16,437 nt of DNA, taken from contig CAYNGH010000069.1 in the NCBI GenBank assembly GCA_964396845.1, positions 1 to 16,437 on the forward strand, given 5' to 3'. This document shows positions 1 through 6,797 of this stretch, piece after piece. This DNA is from CAYNGH01 sp964396845 (GTDB lineage Bacteria > Vulcanimicrobiota > JAJTBE01 > CAYNGH01). Each line of letters opens with the position of its first letter. Position 1 is the first letter of the stretch. The position numbers and the translations under genes were made by a program. The notes under the pieces were generated by a model, which was not told where the DNA came from, ran no database searches, and worked only from the letters and a program-made list of their open reading frames with translations.

Positions 1-41
1 ATCAATTTGCTGACTTCCAGCTCCATGGTCTTGCGGTCCAT
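1..41 (-). CDS. 5' end of an unidentified gene, cut by the left edge
   Basis: An ATG at 41-39 is preceded by GGAGG (48-52) and opens a frame reading MDRKTMELEVSKL before the window ends. It starts 14 nt after the stop of the citrate-synthase-like gene on the same strand. It is therefore almost certainly the fourth gene of the CoA-ligase/lyase operon. Thirteen residues are too few to recognise a family. The placement suggests another enzyme of the same acid metabolism, but that is inference only. Confidence 0.6.
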   Translation of the reverse strand, partial: MDRKTMELEVSKL

Positions 42-55
42 AGGACACCTCCATA

Positions 56-856
56 TTAATAATCAAAGGGATACTCCCTGTATTCGGGGCCGTCATATTC
101 ATATTCCGCCGGATTAATCCGACGCATGGGCTTCTGCCGTTCTTTTTCCTCGTTGAAATGGGCCAGAATGCCGGGCATCCGGGCAATCATAAAAAATGCA
201 TTCCCAAGATGAGCAGGAAAACCCATCTCGCAAAGGATTGCTCCAATGGCTCCATCAACGTTGATGGGCAGATCCTTCCCCTTTATCCTGGCAAAGGCTT
301 CTGCCATGGCTTCCAACAGCCGGCAGTAATCACTGTAAAACTCCAGCTGTCTTGCCGAATCAAACAGTTTTTCCTTGCGGGGGTCCTTTGTGTGAATCCG
401 ATGACCCAGGCCGAAGAGGGTTTTCTTCTCCTCCAGGAGATCCCGGACGGTTCTTTCTCCTGCTTCTTGCACCGTCAGTCCCTCCCGTTTCATCCTGGCA
501 ACCCCTTCATAAAGCATCTTCTGGCAGTTTTCAATGGCTCCGCCATGGAACTGATTGATGCTCAGAATAGCACAGGCCATGGACTGGCTCAGGTTGCCTC
601 CCGTGGATGCGCAGGTGAGGGCCGAGAGAACCGACGGCGGAGTGACGCCATGATCCACCGAGGACACCAGAATGGTATCCAGCATCTTTTCCGTCTTTTT
701 CGAGGGCAACTCCCCCCGCAAAAGCAGATAAACACTGCCGGCATAAGTGATATTGCCCATCATCTCATCAATGGCATAACCATGAACCAGAATCCGATTC
801 GGCTCCACCTTTGTGATGGCGGTTTTCCACTGGGCTGATTTTGTCTTTTCTGTCAC
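56..856 (-). CDS. Citryl-CoA lyase-like protein (citrate synthase fold, short form)
   Basis: This 266-residue protein is a reduced citrate synthase fold, much shorter than the usual citrate synthase of about 370-430 residues and close to the roughly 30 kDa of citryl-CoA lyase (Ccl). The three catalytic positions of the superfamily are visible: H104 in QFHGGA, H152 in GLGHRIH followed by DPR, and D201 in NVDGA. It is therefore probably active and cleaves or forms a C-C bond between an acyl-CoA (acetyl-CoA) and a 2-oxoacid such as oxaloacetate. The start is GTG at 856-854, with GAGGTGA four bases upstream. It follows the SucD-like gene by 15 nt. The neighbours make citryl-CoA cleavage the best guess. 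A methylcitrate-type or other acyl-CoA lyase is possible, because the synthase and lyase directions cannot be told apart from sequence. Confidence 0.75.
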   Translation of the reverse strand: MTEKTKSAQWKTAITKVEPNRILVHGYAIDEMMGNITYAGSVYLLLRGELPSKKTEKMLDTILVSSVDHGVTPPSVLSALTCASTGGNLSQSMACAILSINQFHGGAIENCQKMLYEGVARMKREGLTVQEAGERTVRDLLEEKKTLFGLGHRIHTKDPRKEKLFDSARQLEFYSDYCRLLEAMAEAFARIKGKDLPINVDGAIGAILCEMGFPAHLGNAFFMIARMPGILAHFNEEKERQKPMRRINPAEYEYDGPEYREYPFDY

Positions 857-871
857 TGTATCACCTCAATA

Positions 872-1780
872 TTACATTAATCCCATCTCTTCAAGCTTGC
901 CCCGGACTACACCGGGAATGGCATCATAATCATCCACCACCGTTGCTCCCACTTCCCGGAGGCGTTTCACCTTTCCCGCATGGGTTCCCCGGTTCCCTTC
1001 CACGATGGCCCCTGCATGAGAAAAACGGGTTCCCTCCTTGGCAGCTTTTCCTCCGATATATGCTACCAGAGGCTTGGTGAACTGGCCTTTCTCGATAAGC
1101 TCTGCAACCCGTTCTTCCTGGGTGCCTCCAATCTCGCCGAACATCACCACAAGGCGGGTATGGGGATCCTTCTCAAAGAGCTTCACCACTTCAGGATGGG
1201 GCAGGCCCACTATGGAGTCCCCTCCCACATGAACAATAGTAGTCTGGCCTATGCCTGCCTTGTTCATATAGTATGCCAGGGATGTGGTGATACCTCCGGA
1301 GCGGGATGTTATCCCCACAGGCCCCTGGCGGAACCATTTCCGGGCTGACTCCGAACGTCCTCCCATCATTCCCAGAACTCCCATCTGGGGGGAAAGAAGC
1401 CCCAGGGTGTTGGGCCCTACAAACCGGGCTCCGCATTCCCTGGCCCGCTTGGCAATCTCCATCACGTCATATACAGGGACCCTGTCGGGGATTATCACCA
1501 CCAGCTTGACCCCTGCATCAAAAGCCTCCAGTGTTGCTCCCTTCACCAGGGGCGCAGGAACAAAGATAACGCTGACATCGATGGGCCCCGCCTTCTCAAA
1601 GGCTTCCTCCACGGTGTCATAGACGGGAGTCCCTTCCACGTCCTGGCCTCCCTTGCCGGGAGTGCATCCTGCTACCACCTTGGTGCCGTAGCCTTTCATG
1701 AGTCTGGCCCGGGCCATTCCTTCCCGTCCGGTGATCCCCTGGATAAGAACTCTTTTAGTATTGTCAATCAGGATAGCCAT
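872..1780 (-). CDS. Acyl-CoA synthetase (NDP-forming) alpha subunit, SucD/CcsB-like
   Basis: This 302-residue protein has the layout of the succinyl-CoA synthetase alpha subunit. An N-terminal CoA-binding Rossmann domain begins KRVLIQGITGREG, and a ligase domain follows. The phospho-histidine is H255 in the motif FSHAGAI, and E216 in FGEIGG fits the conserved glutamate that contacts it. Known family members transfer phosphate through this histidine to make an acyl-CoA from acid, CoA and NTP, or the reverse. ATG at 1780-1778 is chosen over an ATG 15 codons further upstream because AGGAGGTGG lies just in front of it. The start is 1 nt after the beta-subunit stop, which implies translational coupling. 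The citrate-synthase-like gene downstream suggests citryl-CoA synthetase rather than succinyl-CoA synthetase, but the substrate is not proven. Confidence 0.85.
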   Translation of the reverse strand: MAILIDNTKRVLIQGITGREGMARARLMKGYGTKVVAGCTPGKGGQDVEGTPVYDTVEEAFEKAGPIDVSVIFVPAPLVKGATLEAFDAGVKLVVIIPDRVPVYDVMEIAKRARECGARFVGPNTLGLLSPQMGVLGMMGGRSESARKWFRQGPVGITSRSGGITTSLAYYMNKAGIGQTTIVHVGGDSIVGLPHPEVVKLFEKDPHTRLVVMFGEIGGTQEERVAELIEKGQFTKPLVAYIGGKAAKEGTRFSHAGAIVEGNRGTHAGKVKRLREVGATVVDDYDAIPGVVRGKLEEMGLM

Positions 1781-1781
1781 A

Positions 1782-3341
1782 TCAGACCACCTCCTGAAGC
1801 TTATTTGATTTCTCAATGGATTCAAGCCCCGGCACAGGGAGTTCTATCCTGCCTCCCCGGTTGCCCTGGAATCGGCATTCCACCTCGCAGACAAGGCATT
1901 CGGAGCATTTACCCGAAGCGGCCTCATCGGGAGTGATATTCAGCACCGGACAGCCTTCATCATTAAGCTCAAGTATTTTCCTCTGGCATTCACCGACGCA
2001 TATCTTAGATTCACATTCCCTGCATCGGGAATAATCAAAGCTGATGGTTCCGCCGGTGACAGTGTTGAAGGAATAATCGGCACTGTGAGGTTCCCCGGGA
2101 GGCTTTGCCGTTGTTTTTGTTTCGCCTTTGTCCACTAATTCCCGCAGACGTTTTGCACAGAACACCGCGGAAGTATCCTTGCCGTAGCATTCCACCCTGC
2201 CCGGCAGGTCCTTTGTATAGCCTTCGAGGATTTCGATGGCTTTTTCTTCCTGATTCCCTCCCAGGCGAAGCACTGCGGGAAACTCAATCCAGTTTTCCCG
2301 GAAAGCCTTCACCAGGCCCCTTGCCGAGTGGAACTGCTCCTGGGAAGCAACTCCCGAGCCGGAGCCGAAATAACCCACAATAGGCCCCTGGGCCATGATA
2401 ATCTTTGCAGCCCGGTAAACCTTTGATGCCGGGGGATTCCCCGATGTGTCGCAGAAATTTGCAATGGTGAAGCCAGCAGAACCTACCGCATCCATGCTCA
2501 TCATGGATCCGCCACCGCCGGCACCGTGGAAGCCCACATATTCCTTGCCCGGTTCAAATTCCCGTTCCATCTGGATAAAGTAGAAAGTCCCCCGGTAGTC
2601 GTTCTTTTCCACATTGAAGGCCACAAGATCCAGGGGCGACGGCGGAGCCGACAGCTCCCGGGCTATTTCGATGTCAAGATCGGGATGGCGGAAAACTGCA
2701 TAGTCATCAATGGTGAAATGGCAGTCCGCAGCAATGACATCCCCGGATTTTGTCACGACAAGAGGGTTCACCTCGGCAGAACGGCATTCATATTCCCGGG
2801 CAGCCAGGTAAAGCTTCTCCAGAAAAGAAGCTATCTTCATCTGTTCTTTTCCATGAATTCCGGTTTTCCGCACCAGATTCCGGGCTACATGGGATGCCAG
2901 GCCGTCCTTGATGTCGATGATATGACGAATCACTCTGTGGGGGTGTTCTTTTGCTATCTCCTCGATACCGGTCCCCCCTGCCGATGAGAACACCAGCACC
3001 GGGCATGCTGCGGCATCGTCAATTATGACCCCGGCAAAATACTCCCGCTCAATGTCCAGCTTTTGTTCCACCAGGACTTTTTCCACCTTGAACCCCTTGA
3101 TGGCGGACCCCAGAATCTCATCTGCCACATCAACTGCCTGCTCTGGTGTATCGGCAAACTTCACTCCTCCGAAACCGGCTCTGCCGGTGGTCCATGTCTG
3201 GGCTTTTATCACCACAGGCCCGCCAAGTTTCCCTGCGATCTCTCCCGCCTCTTGTTTTGAGGAAGCCACATTGCCCGAGGGGATGGAAATACCAAACTTT
3301 TTTAGAATCTCCTTACCCTGATGTTCAAAAAGTCTTGCCAT
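1782..3341 (-). CDS. ATP-grasp acyl-CoA synthetase beta subunit (SucC/CcsA-like) fused to a ferredoxin-like Fe-S domain
   Basis: This protein has 519 residues, about 130 more than a normal SucC. Residues 1-220 are an ATP-grasp domain, with KAQTWTTGRAGFGGVK at 46-61 and the SucC-like AEVNPLVV at 189-196. Residues 235-405 are the CoA-ligase domain, with GAGGGG at 273-278 and SGSGVASQ at 327-334. After a linker at about 405-430 comes a Cys-rich tail: C440-x2-C443-x4-C448-x3-C452, a lone C464, and C479-x2-C482-x2-C485-x3-C489. The second set has exact [4Fe-4S] spacing and the first is slightly enlarged, so one or two clusters are likely. The known beta subunit binds nucleotide and the acid substrate. 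What the redox domain does here is unknown; docking to a ferredoxin-linked enzyme or redox control are guesses. GAGG lies just upstream of the ATG. It is the first gene of the operon. Confidence 0.85.
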   Translation of the reverse strand: MARLFEHQGKEILKKFGISIPSGNVASSKQEAGEIAGKLGGPVVIKAQTWTTGRAGFGGVKFADTPEQAVDVADEILGSAIKGFKVEKVLVEQKLDIEREYFAGVIIDDAAACPVLVFSSAGGTGIEEIAKEHPHRVIRHIIDIKDGLASHVARNLVRKTGIHGKEQMKIASFLEKLYLAAREYECRSAEVNPLVVTKSGDVIAADCHFTIDDYAVFRHPDLDIEIARELSAPPSPLDLVAFNVEKNDYRGTFYFIQMEREFEPGKEYVGFHGAGGGGSMMSMDAVGSAGFTIANFCDTSGNPPASKVYRAAKIIMAQGPIVGYFGSGSGVASQEQFHSARGLVKAFRENWIEFPAVLRLGGNQEEKAIEILEGYTKDLPGRVECYGKDTSAVFCAKRLRELVDKGETKTTAKPPGEPHSADYSFNTVTGGTISFDYSRCRECESKICVGECQRKILELNDEGCPVLNITPDEAASGKCSECLVCEVECRFQGNRGGRIELPVPGLESIEKSNKLQEVV

Positions 3342-3609
3342 ATTGAACTACCTCGCTTCAGTGGTTCTTTGATACCTGTAACCCTTAAAAAAAAATAGCC
3401 GGACCCTGATAATTTCAAAACGTCCAACAAATCTTATTTTATATGGTGTCACTTCAATTCTGCATCCTAAACTCCTGCTGAAATATAATTTATAACATGG
3501 TAATTCTATTTTTTGATTTTCGCATATTATTAATCTATGAATTAAAATATTGATTGCTCATTTTTGATAAATACAATATAATATATGGAAATATACTGTG
3601 GAGGTTTTT
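3342..3609. promoter_or_regulatory. Divergent intergenic region between the CoA-ligase operon and the lipoprotein
   Basis: This AT-rich stretch of about 268 nt separates two divergent genes and must hold promoters for both. On the plus side a good candidate is described separately. On the minus side several TATAAA/TAAAAT-like boxes occur near 3436-3443 and 3489-3494, but none has a convincing -35 partner, so I do not choose one. No RNA gene or strong hairpin is visible. Confidence 0.5.
3554..3582 (+). promoter_or_regulatory. Sigma-70-like promoter of the lipoprotein gene
   Basis: TTGCTC (3554-3559) and a perfect TATAAT (3577-3582) are separated by 17 nt. The predicted transcript would start near 3589, giving a leader of about 20 nt with GGAGG directly in front of the ATG at 3610. 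Confidence 0.5.
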
Positions 3610-4611
3610 ATGAAAAGATTCCAGCTTTTCTTTATCTTGCTAAGTTTTCTCGTGATCATGGTTTTTGGTTTTTTGCCGGGATGCCAATCCCCGGGATCCC
3701 CAGGCCCCGACTCTTCGAATGCAAGTGAAGTCAAAACTGACGGAGAAACGACTCCGCCTCAAGCAGAGCAAAAAAATAATCACCAAGATGATACAAGCTC
3801 GGCTCTTTTTGGGGATGAAAATAAAGTTCCTCAGTCAGGTAACAGCTTGGAAAAACCCGAGGATAAGGAATCGGTTCATATGGCAGATGCCAAGGACAAA
3901 CCAACAAATCGCAAGCACCTTGAGGAACTTCGTCTTTGTCAGCTAAATTTAATGAATATCGGAACCGCCCTTGAAATGTGGGCAACAGATCATAACGGAC
4001 ACTATCCTGAATCCCTGTCCCGGCTCACTCCGGATTACCTGCGGTTGATGCCCACATGCCCATCAGCCAGGATTGACACATATTCCCAAAGCTACAATGT
4101 CGCAAAAAACCCGGATCTTTACACCTTTTACTGCCAGGGACACCATCACGGCAATGCAAATTTGCCTAAAAATCAGCCATATTATTCCGGGTTGACAGGC
4201 CTGACCCCTGAAAGGGTTTCTCTGCCCGAGGCGGATCATAACAGCCAGGCTCCCCTTCTCACCGACGACAAAACCCCAGCCCCCCAGTCCACCTATGATG
4301 ACAGCCGGAGTCCCCTGGAGCAATGTCAGTTCAACATCAAAAATATTGCCACTGCCCTTGAGATGTGGGCCAGCGACAATCGGGGACGCTATCCCAGGTC
4401 CATTTCCGAGGTTGCCCCTCATTACCTGAAGGTGATACCCACCTGCCCCGTCGCAGGCAGGGACACCTATCAGAACACCTACAGGGTTTCCACATCTCCG
4501 GACATTTATACTTTTTTCTGTCAGGGACATCACCATAAAAACGAAGGACTCCCGGAAAACTTTCCTTTTTACTCGTCATTTTCAGGGATGTTACTTGACA
4601 AGAACCATTGA
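3610..4611 (+). CDS. Lipoprotein with two tandem Cys/His-rich pseudopilin-like repeats
   Basis: This 333-residue protein has a signal peptide (MKRF, a hydrophobic stretch, then a lipobox FLPGC with C25), so it is probably a membrane-anchored lipoprotein. Residues 26-105 are a hydrophilic Ser/Asp/Lys linker. Two units of 89 residues (about 110-198 and 239-327) align without gaps, with roughly 50 identities counted by eye. Each carries CQxN, ALEMWA, YP, YL, PTCP, DTY, YTF and CQGHHH. The ALEMWAxD...G.YP stretch resembles the globular part of GspG-type pseudopilins. The pilin N-terminal helix is missing, so it is not a normal pilin. Three cysteines and a triple His per unit suggest disulfides or metal binding. 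ATG 3610 is preferred over GTG 3598 because TGGAGG lies at 3599-3604. The function is unknown. Confidence 0.8.
   Translation: MKRFQLFFILLSFLVIMVFGFLPGCQSPGSPGPDSSNASEVKTDGETTPPQAEQKNNHQDDTSSALFGDENKVPQSGNSLEKPEDKESVHMADAKDKPTNRKHLEELRLCQLNLMNIGTALEMWATDHNGHYPESLSRLTPDYLRLMPTCPSARIDTYSQSYNVAKNPDLYTFYCQGHHHGNANLPKNQPYYSGLTGLTPERVSLPEADHNSQAPLLTDDKTPAPQSTYDDSRSPLEQCQFNIKNIATALEMWASDNRGRYPRSISEVAPHYLKVIPTCPVAGRDTYQNTYRVSTSPDIYTFFCQGHHHKNEGLPENFPFYSSFSGMLLDKNH
3937..4203 (+). repeat. Coding repeat, copy 1 of 2 (89 codons)
   Basis: The first copy of the internal duplication runs from the codon for the Cys of CQLN to the Leu of GLTGL. The second copy starts 387 nt later and has exactly the same length of 267 nt. 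Confidence 0.8.
4324..4590 (+). repeat. Coding repeat, copy 2 of 2 (89 codons)
   Basis: The second copy runs from the Cys of CQFN to the Met of FSGM. It aligns gaplessly with copy 1 at protein level, including all three cysteines and the CQGHHH motif. The DNA has diverged, so the duplication is old and maintained by selection on the protein. Confidence 0.8.
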
Positions 4612-4732
4612 CGGTGAAGAGTGCCAGGCCTCCTTCTGCCGGTTCAGGCTCCCTTTGATGATAGCATTCCAGATTGAACTGGCGGTTATCTTATTATTAA
4701 CATTTAGTTTACAATTTTCCCCGGAAAAACCT

Positions 4733-4761
4733 TTGTGTTTTTGCGATAATTGGGATAGAAT
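4733..4761 (+). promoter_or_regulatory. Sigma-70-like promoter of the glycine-zipper/papain-like gene
   Basis: TTGTGT (4733-4738) and TAGAAT (4756-4761) are spaced by exactly 17 nt. The start of transcription would be near 4768, about 33 nt before the ATG at 4801. The preceding gene ends at 4611, so this gene is probably transcribed on its own. Confidence 0.5.
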
Positions 4762-4800
4762 GTAAAAGAAACCATTTTCAATATAAACTGGAGTTTTCAT

Positions 4801-5841
4801 ATGAACCTCAATAAAATAAACAGCGCCGGCACTCCCTGTCCTGATGCCGTGGGAAGAAAGCAATCCATCTTAGAAAAGACCAGTGAACCGGTGATTACCG
4901 ATAAGGTGTCCATCGGCGAAGATCGGGGTGAAGCTGAAGCTTGTCCAAAGGTCTTCGGCACTGTGGGGGCCATGGTTGGGGTCATTGCCGGACGAACCGC
5001 AATATTGCCGGGCATCAGTGCCACAGTAGCCGGAGCAGTGGCCGGATCCCTCCTGGGGCCGGTGGGTATGGTTGTTGGGGCTGTGGCAGGATTTGCCGTC
5101 GGTGCCTATGCCGAAGGAAAGAGCAGAATTGGCCGGGTGCTGGGAGGCCTTGCCGGTGGGGCAGTGGGTATCGGCCTTGGAAAAACAGCCCAAAAGTTTG
5201 GATACAAGCCTACACAGAAAATGGTGGATGAAACCCGGGGGTTCACATTTAAATCCCTTTTCAAGAAATTACAGAATCCCGAATATACAAGCTCCAAAAC
5301 CATCAGCGACAAGGAAGCTCAAAAGATAATGGAAATGGCCCAGCCCGGGGACCTTATTATCACAAATTATAATGGTAACTTCAAGTTTGAAATTGTCCAG
5401 AAACTTTTAGGTCATTCCGGGGACTGGACCCATGTGGGGATTGTTTCCAGCGATAAGACCATCCTGGAAGTGCTCATCGCCGCCGACGGAGGGACTGAAT
5501 CCAAAGGGGTTGATGCAGCAACCCGGAATCATCATTTCATGCTCCTTCGCCCTAACTACAAGGATCGCCAGTCCATTCTGGAAACGGAAAAAGCCGCCCG
5601 GGATTCCCTGGGAGTTAAATATGACTGGCGCTTCAATTTGAAGACCGACGACAAACATTATTGTCAGGAACATACCTATAAAGCCCTGCAGAAGGGAAGC
5701 CCCGAGATCAGGATCGAACCCTCAAAGCTCTTCGGTTTTCAATACCTGGTGTCTGATGATTTTATTAAATCCCCTGACACCGAAGTTGTTTACACCACTG
5801 GGAGCAACTTCTGGAGAAATCTTATGAGCAAGTTCAGCTGA
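4801..5841 (+). CDS. Glycine-zipper membrane protein with a permuted papain-like (YiiX/NlpC-P60-related) domain
   Basis: This 346-residue protein has no signal peptide. Residues 1-50 are polar. Residues 52-130 are a Gly/Ala/Val-rich stretch of repeated GxxxG-like pattern (for example GAVAGSLLGPVGMVVGAVAG), typical of glycine-zipper segments that insert into membranes. Residues 178-320 look like the permuted papain-like family of YiiX/YebB. PGDLIIT leads to H211 in THVGIV, an acid-rich region follows, and C288 in HYCQEHTY is the likely nucleophile. Known relatives are thiol hydrolases acting on amide bonds of lipids or peptidoglycan, but the substrate here is unknown. ATG 4801 has GGAG a few bases upstream. 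It converges on an unrecognised gene, and the two share a terminator. It could be a cell-envelope hydrolase or a membrane-acting effector; neither is proven. Confidence 0.7.
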   Translation: MNLNKINSAGTPCPDAVGRKQSILEKTSEPVITDKVSIGEDRGEAEACPKVFGTVGAMVGVIAGRTAILPGISATVAGAVAGSLLGPVGMVVGAVAGFAVGAYAEGKSRIGRVLGGLAGGAVGIGLGKTAQKFGYKPTQKMVDETRGFTFKSLFKKLQNPEYTSSKTISDKEAQKIMEMAQPGDLIITNYNGNFKFEIVQKLLGHSGDWTHVGIVSSDKTILEVLIAADGGTESKGVDAATRNHHFMLLRPNYKDRQSILETEKAARDSLGVKYDWRFNLKTDDKHYCQEHTYKALQKGSPEIRIEPSKLFGFQYLVSDDFIKSPDTEVVYTTGSNFWRNLMSKFS

Positions 5842-5886
5842 ATATTGCCCGGTGTTTTTCGATTTTAAAGATCTGAATGCCCAAAT

Positions 5887-5932
5887 AAAAAGCCCTGTGG
5901 CATCACAACTACCATTACACCACAGGACTTTT
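5887..5932. terminator. Bidirectional intrinsic terminator between convergent genes
   Basis: CCTGTGG (5894-5900) pairs perfectly with CCACAGG (5920-5926). After one C/A mismatch the stem continues with AAAAG (5888-5892) against CTTTT (5928-5932). The loop is about 19 nt. A T-run lies at the 3' side on both strands. It sits between the stops at 5841 (plus) and 5949 (minus), so it can end both transcripts. Confidence 0.75.
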
Positions 5933-5948
5933 ATAACATCTGGTTATC

Positions 5949-6662
5949 TTAAATTTTTCCCAGAGTCTTGTTTTGAACCTGAATTTTTGTGTCGGCAAAC
6001 AAGAACTGGTCATTCTGAAGTATTTTATGATAATCTTCCTTGACAAGGGGTTTTGAATAAGCCCTAATCTCATGTCCGCTATCAAAGGTTCTGATCACTT
6101 CTCCCGGTTCATTTTCCACCTTTTCTTTAATATCCACCTTTTCCCGGGACTGGGCAATTTTCAGGGCGGCATTCAGTCCCCGGGTGGCCTGAACTGCGTA
6201 TTTTTCAGAATTTATCTTCTCATAATTATTCTCTATCATATCCAGCATCGGAGTTTTCACCTTCAGAGGACCGCCGGCATCTGGTTTTTTACCAGCCTCA
6301 CCAAGTCCCCCGGGATGTTGACAAATACTTGCCCCCACAGCAGGGATTACTTCGCCAAAGATGCCGCCGATTGCCTTGGCTGTCACTGTTGCAGTATCCA
6401 GAAATGCCTTATCATTCCATTTTTCACCACCGGGAGTTAATATGTGGGTGTCACCGATGTTGTCAACCATAACATCTTTGAGTTCTCTCAAACGATTCTG
6501 GGTGGCAGAAATCTCATCTCTCTCCGCCGTCGGACCTTTTTCCATTATTTCAATGGTGTCCCTGGCGATATGTTCTGTTTCCTTGCGGATAAGTTTCCAA
6601 GCCTTGGGCGTGTGTTCAAAACCCTTTATTCTGTCTTTGAGCGGACCTGTTGAATTTATCAT
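5949..6662 (-). CDS. Unrecognised 237-residue protein convergent to the papain-like gene
   Basis: I do not recognise this family. The protein has no signal peptide. Residues 1-70 are strongly charged and helical (RIKGFEHTPKAWKLIRKETE and similar). Residues 84-116 contain a short Ala/Gly/Ile-rich stretch (TAKAIGGIFGEVIPAVGASI) that could be a weak hydrophobic segment. Residues 117-135 are Gly/Pro/Lys-rich. Residues 140-237 are again charged, with a KVDIKEKVENEPGEVIR segment. The start at ATG 6662-6660 is preceded by eight consecutive G on the coding strand and a TATAAT box further up. Coding is supported by an intrinsic terminator just after the stop and by the promoter. Its convergent arrangement with the glycine-zipper gene could mean a functional pair, but could equally be chance. 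Confidence 0.65.
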   Translation of the reverse strand: MINSTGPLKDRIKGFEHTPKAWKLIRKETEHIARDTIEIMEKGPTAERDEISATQNRLRELKDVMVDNIGDTHILTPGGEKWNDKAFLDTATVTAKAIGGIFGEVIPAVGASICQHPGGLGEAGKKPDAGGPLKVKTPMLDMIENNYEKINSEKYAVQATRGLNAALKIAQSREKVDIKEKVENEPGEVIRTFDSGHEIRAYSKPLVKEDYHKILQNDQFLFADTKIQVQNKTLGKI

Positions 6663-6668
6663 ATTTTA

Positions 6669-6676
6669 CCCCCCCC
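6669..6676 (-). promoter_or_regulatory. G8 homopolymer serving as the ribosome binding site
   Basis: On the minus strand eight G residues followed by TAAAAT precede the ATG at 6662. It is the only Shine-Dalgarno-like sequence for this gene. A run this long is prone to slipped-strand length change, which would shift spacing or strength of the site. Confidence 0.45.
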
Positions 6677-6688
6677 ATTAAACATTCC

Positions 6689-6694
6689 ATTATA
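6689..6694 (-). promoter_or_regulatory. -10 box (TATAAT) for the unrecognised 237-residue gene
   Basis: A perfect TATAAT on the minus strand lies about 27 nt upstream of the ATG. No good -35 hexamer is found at 16-18 nt, only weak matches, so the promoter may need an activator or may be misread. Confidence 0.35.
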
Positions 6695-6752
6695 GCTTAT
6701 CATATTTGAAAGGTTGATGCAAATTCATTGATACTGCAAGGTGATATATTTA

Positions 6753-6776
6753 AAAGCCCCCGTTGCCAGGGGCTTT
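6753..6776 (-). terminator. Intrinsic terminator of the BMC/acyl-CoA dehydrogenase operon
   Basis: AAAGCCCC (6753-6760) pairs perfectly with GGGGCTTT (6769-6776) around an 8-nt loop. On the minus strand it is followed by a T-run. It lies 21 nt beyond the acyl-CoA dehydrogenase stop and closes the operon that begins upstream of pduL. Confidence 0.8.
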
Positions 6777-6797
6777 ATTAATTCACGGCGCAACAGC

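Noticed and set aside
158..838. A 226-residue plus-strand open frame
   Set aside because: It lies opposite the citryl-CoA lyase-like gene, which has full family motifs and catalytic residues; the plus frame has no recognisable motifs or ribosome site.
3482..3500. TATAAA/TATAAC boxes as a minus-strand promoter for the CoA-ligase operon
   Set aside because: No -35 hexamer occurs at proper spacing, and in such AT-rich sequence these boxes are expected by chance.
4063..4536. A 157-residue minus-strand open frame
   Set aside because: It covers the duplicated region of the lipoprotein gene in antisense; the gapless protein repeat on the plus strand shows which strand is coding.
5852..6043. A 63-residue plus-strand open frame after the papain-like gene
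   Set aside because: It runs across the bidirectional terminator and into the antisense of the next gene, with no ribosome site.
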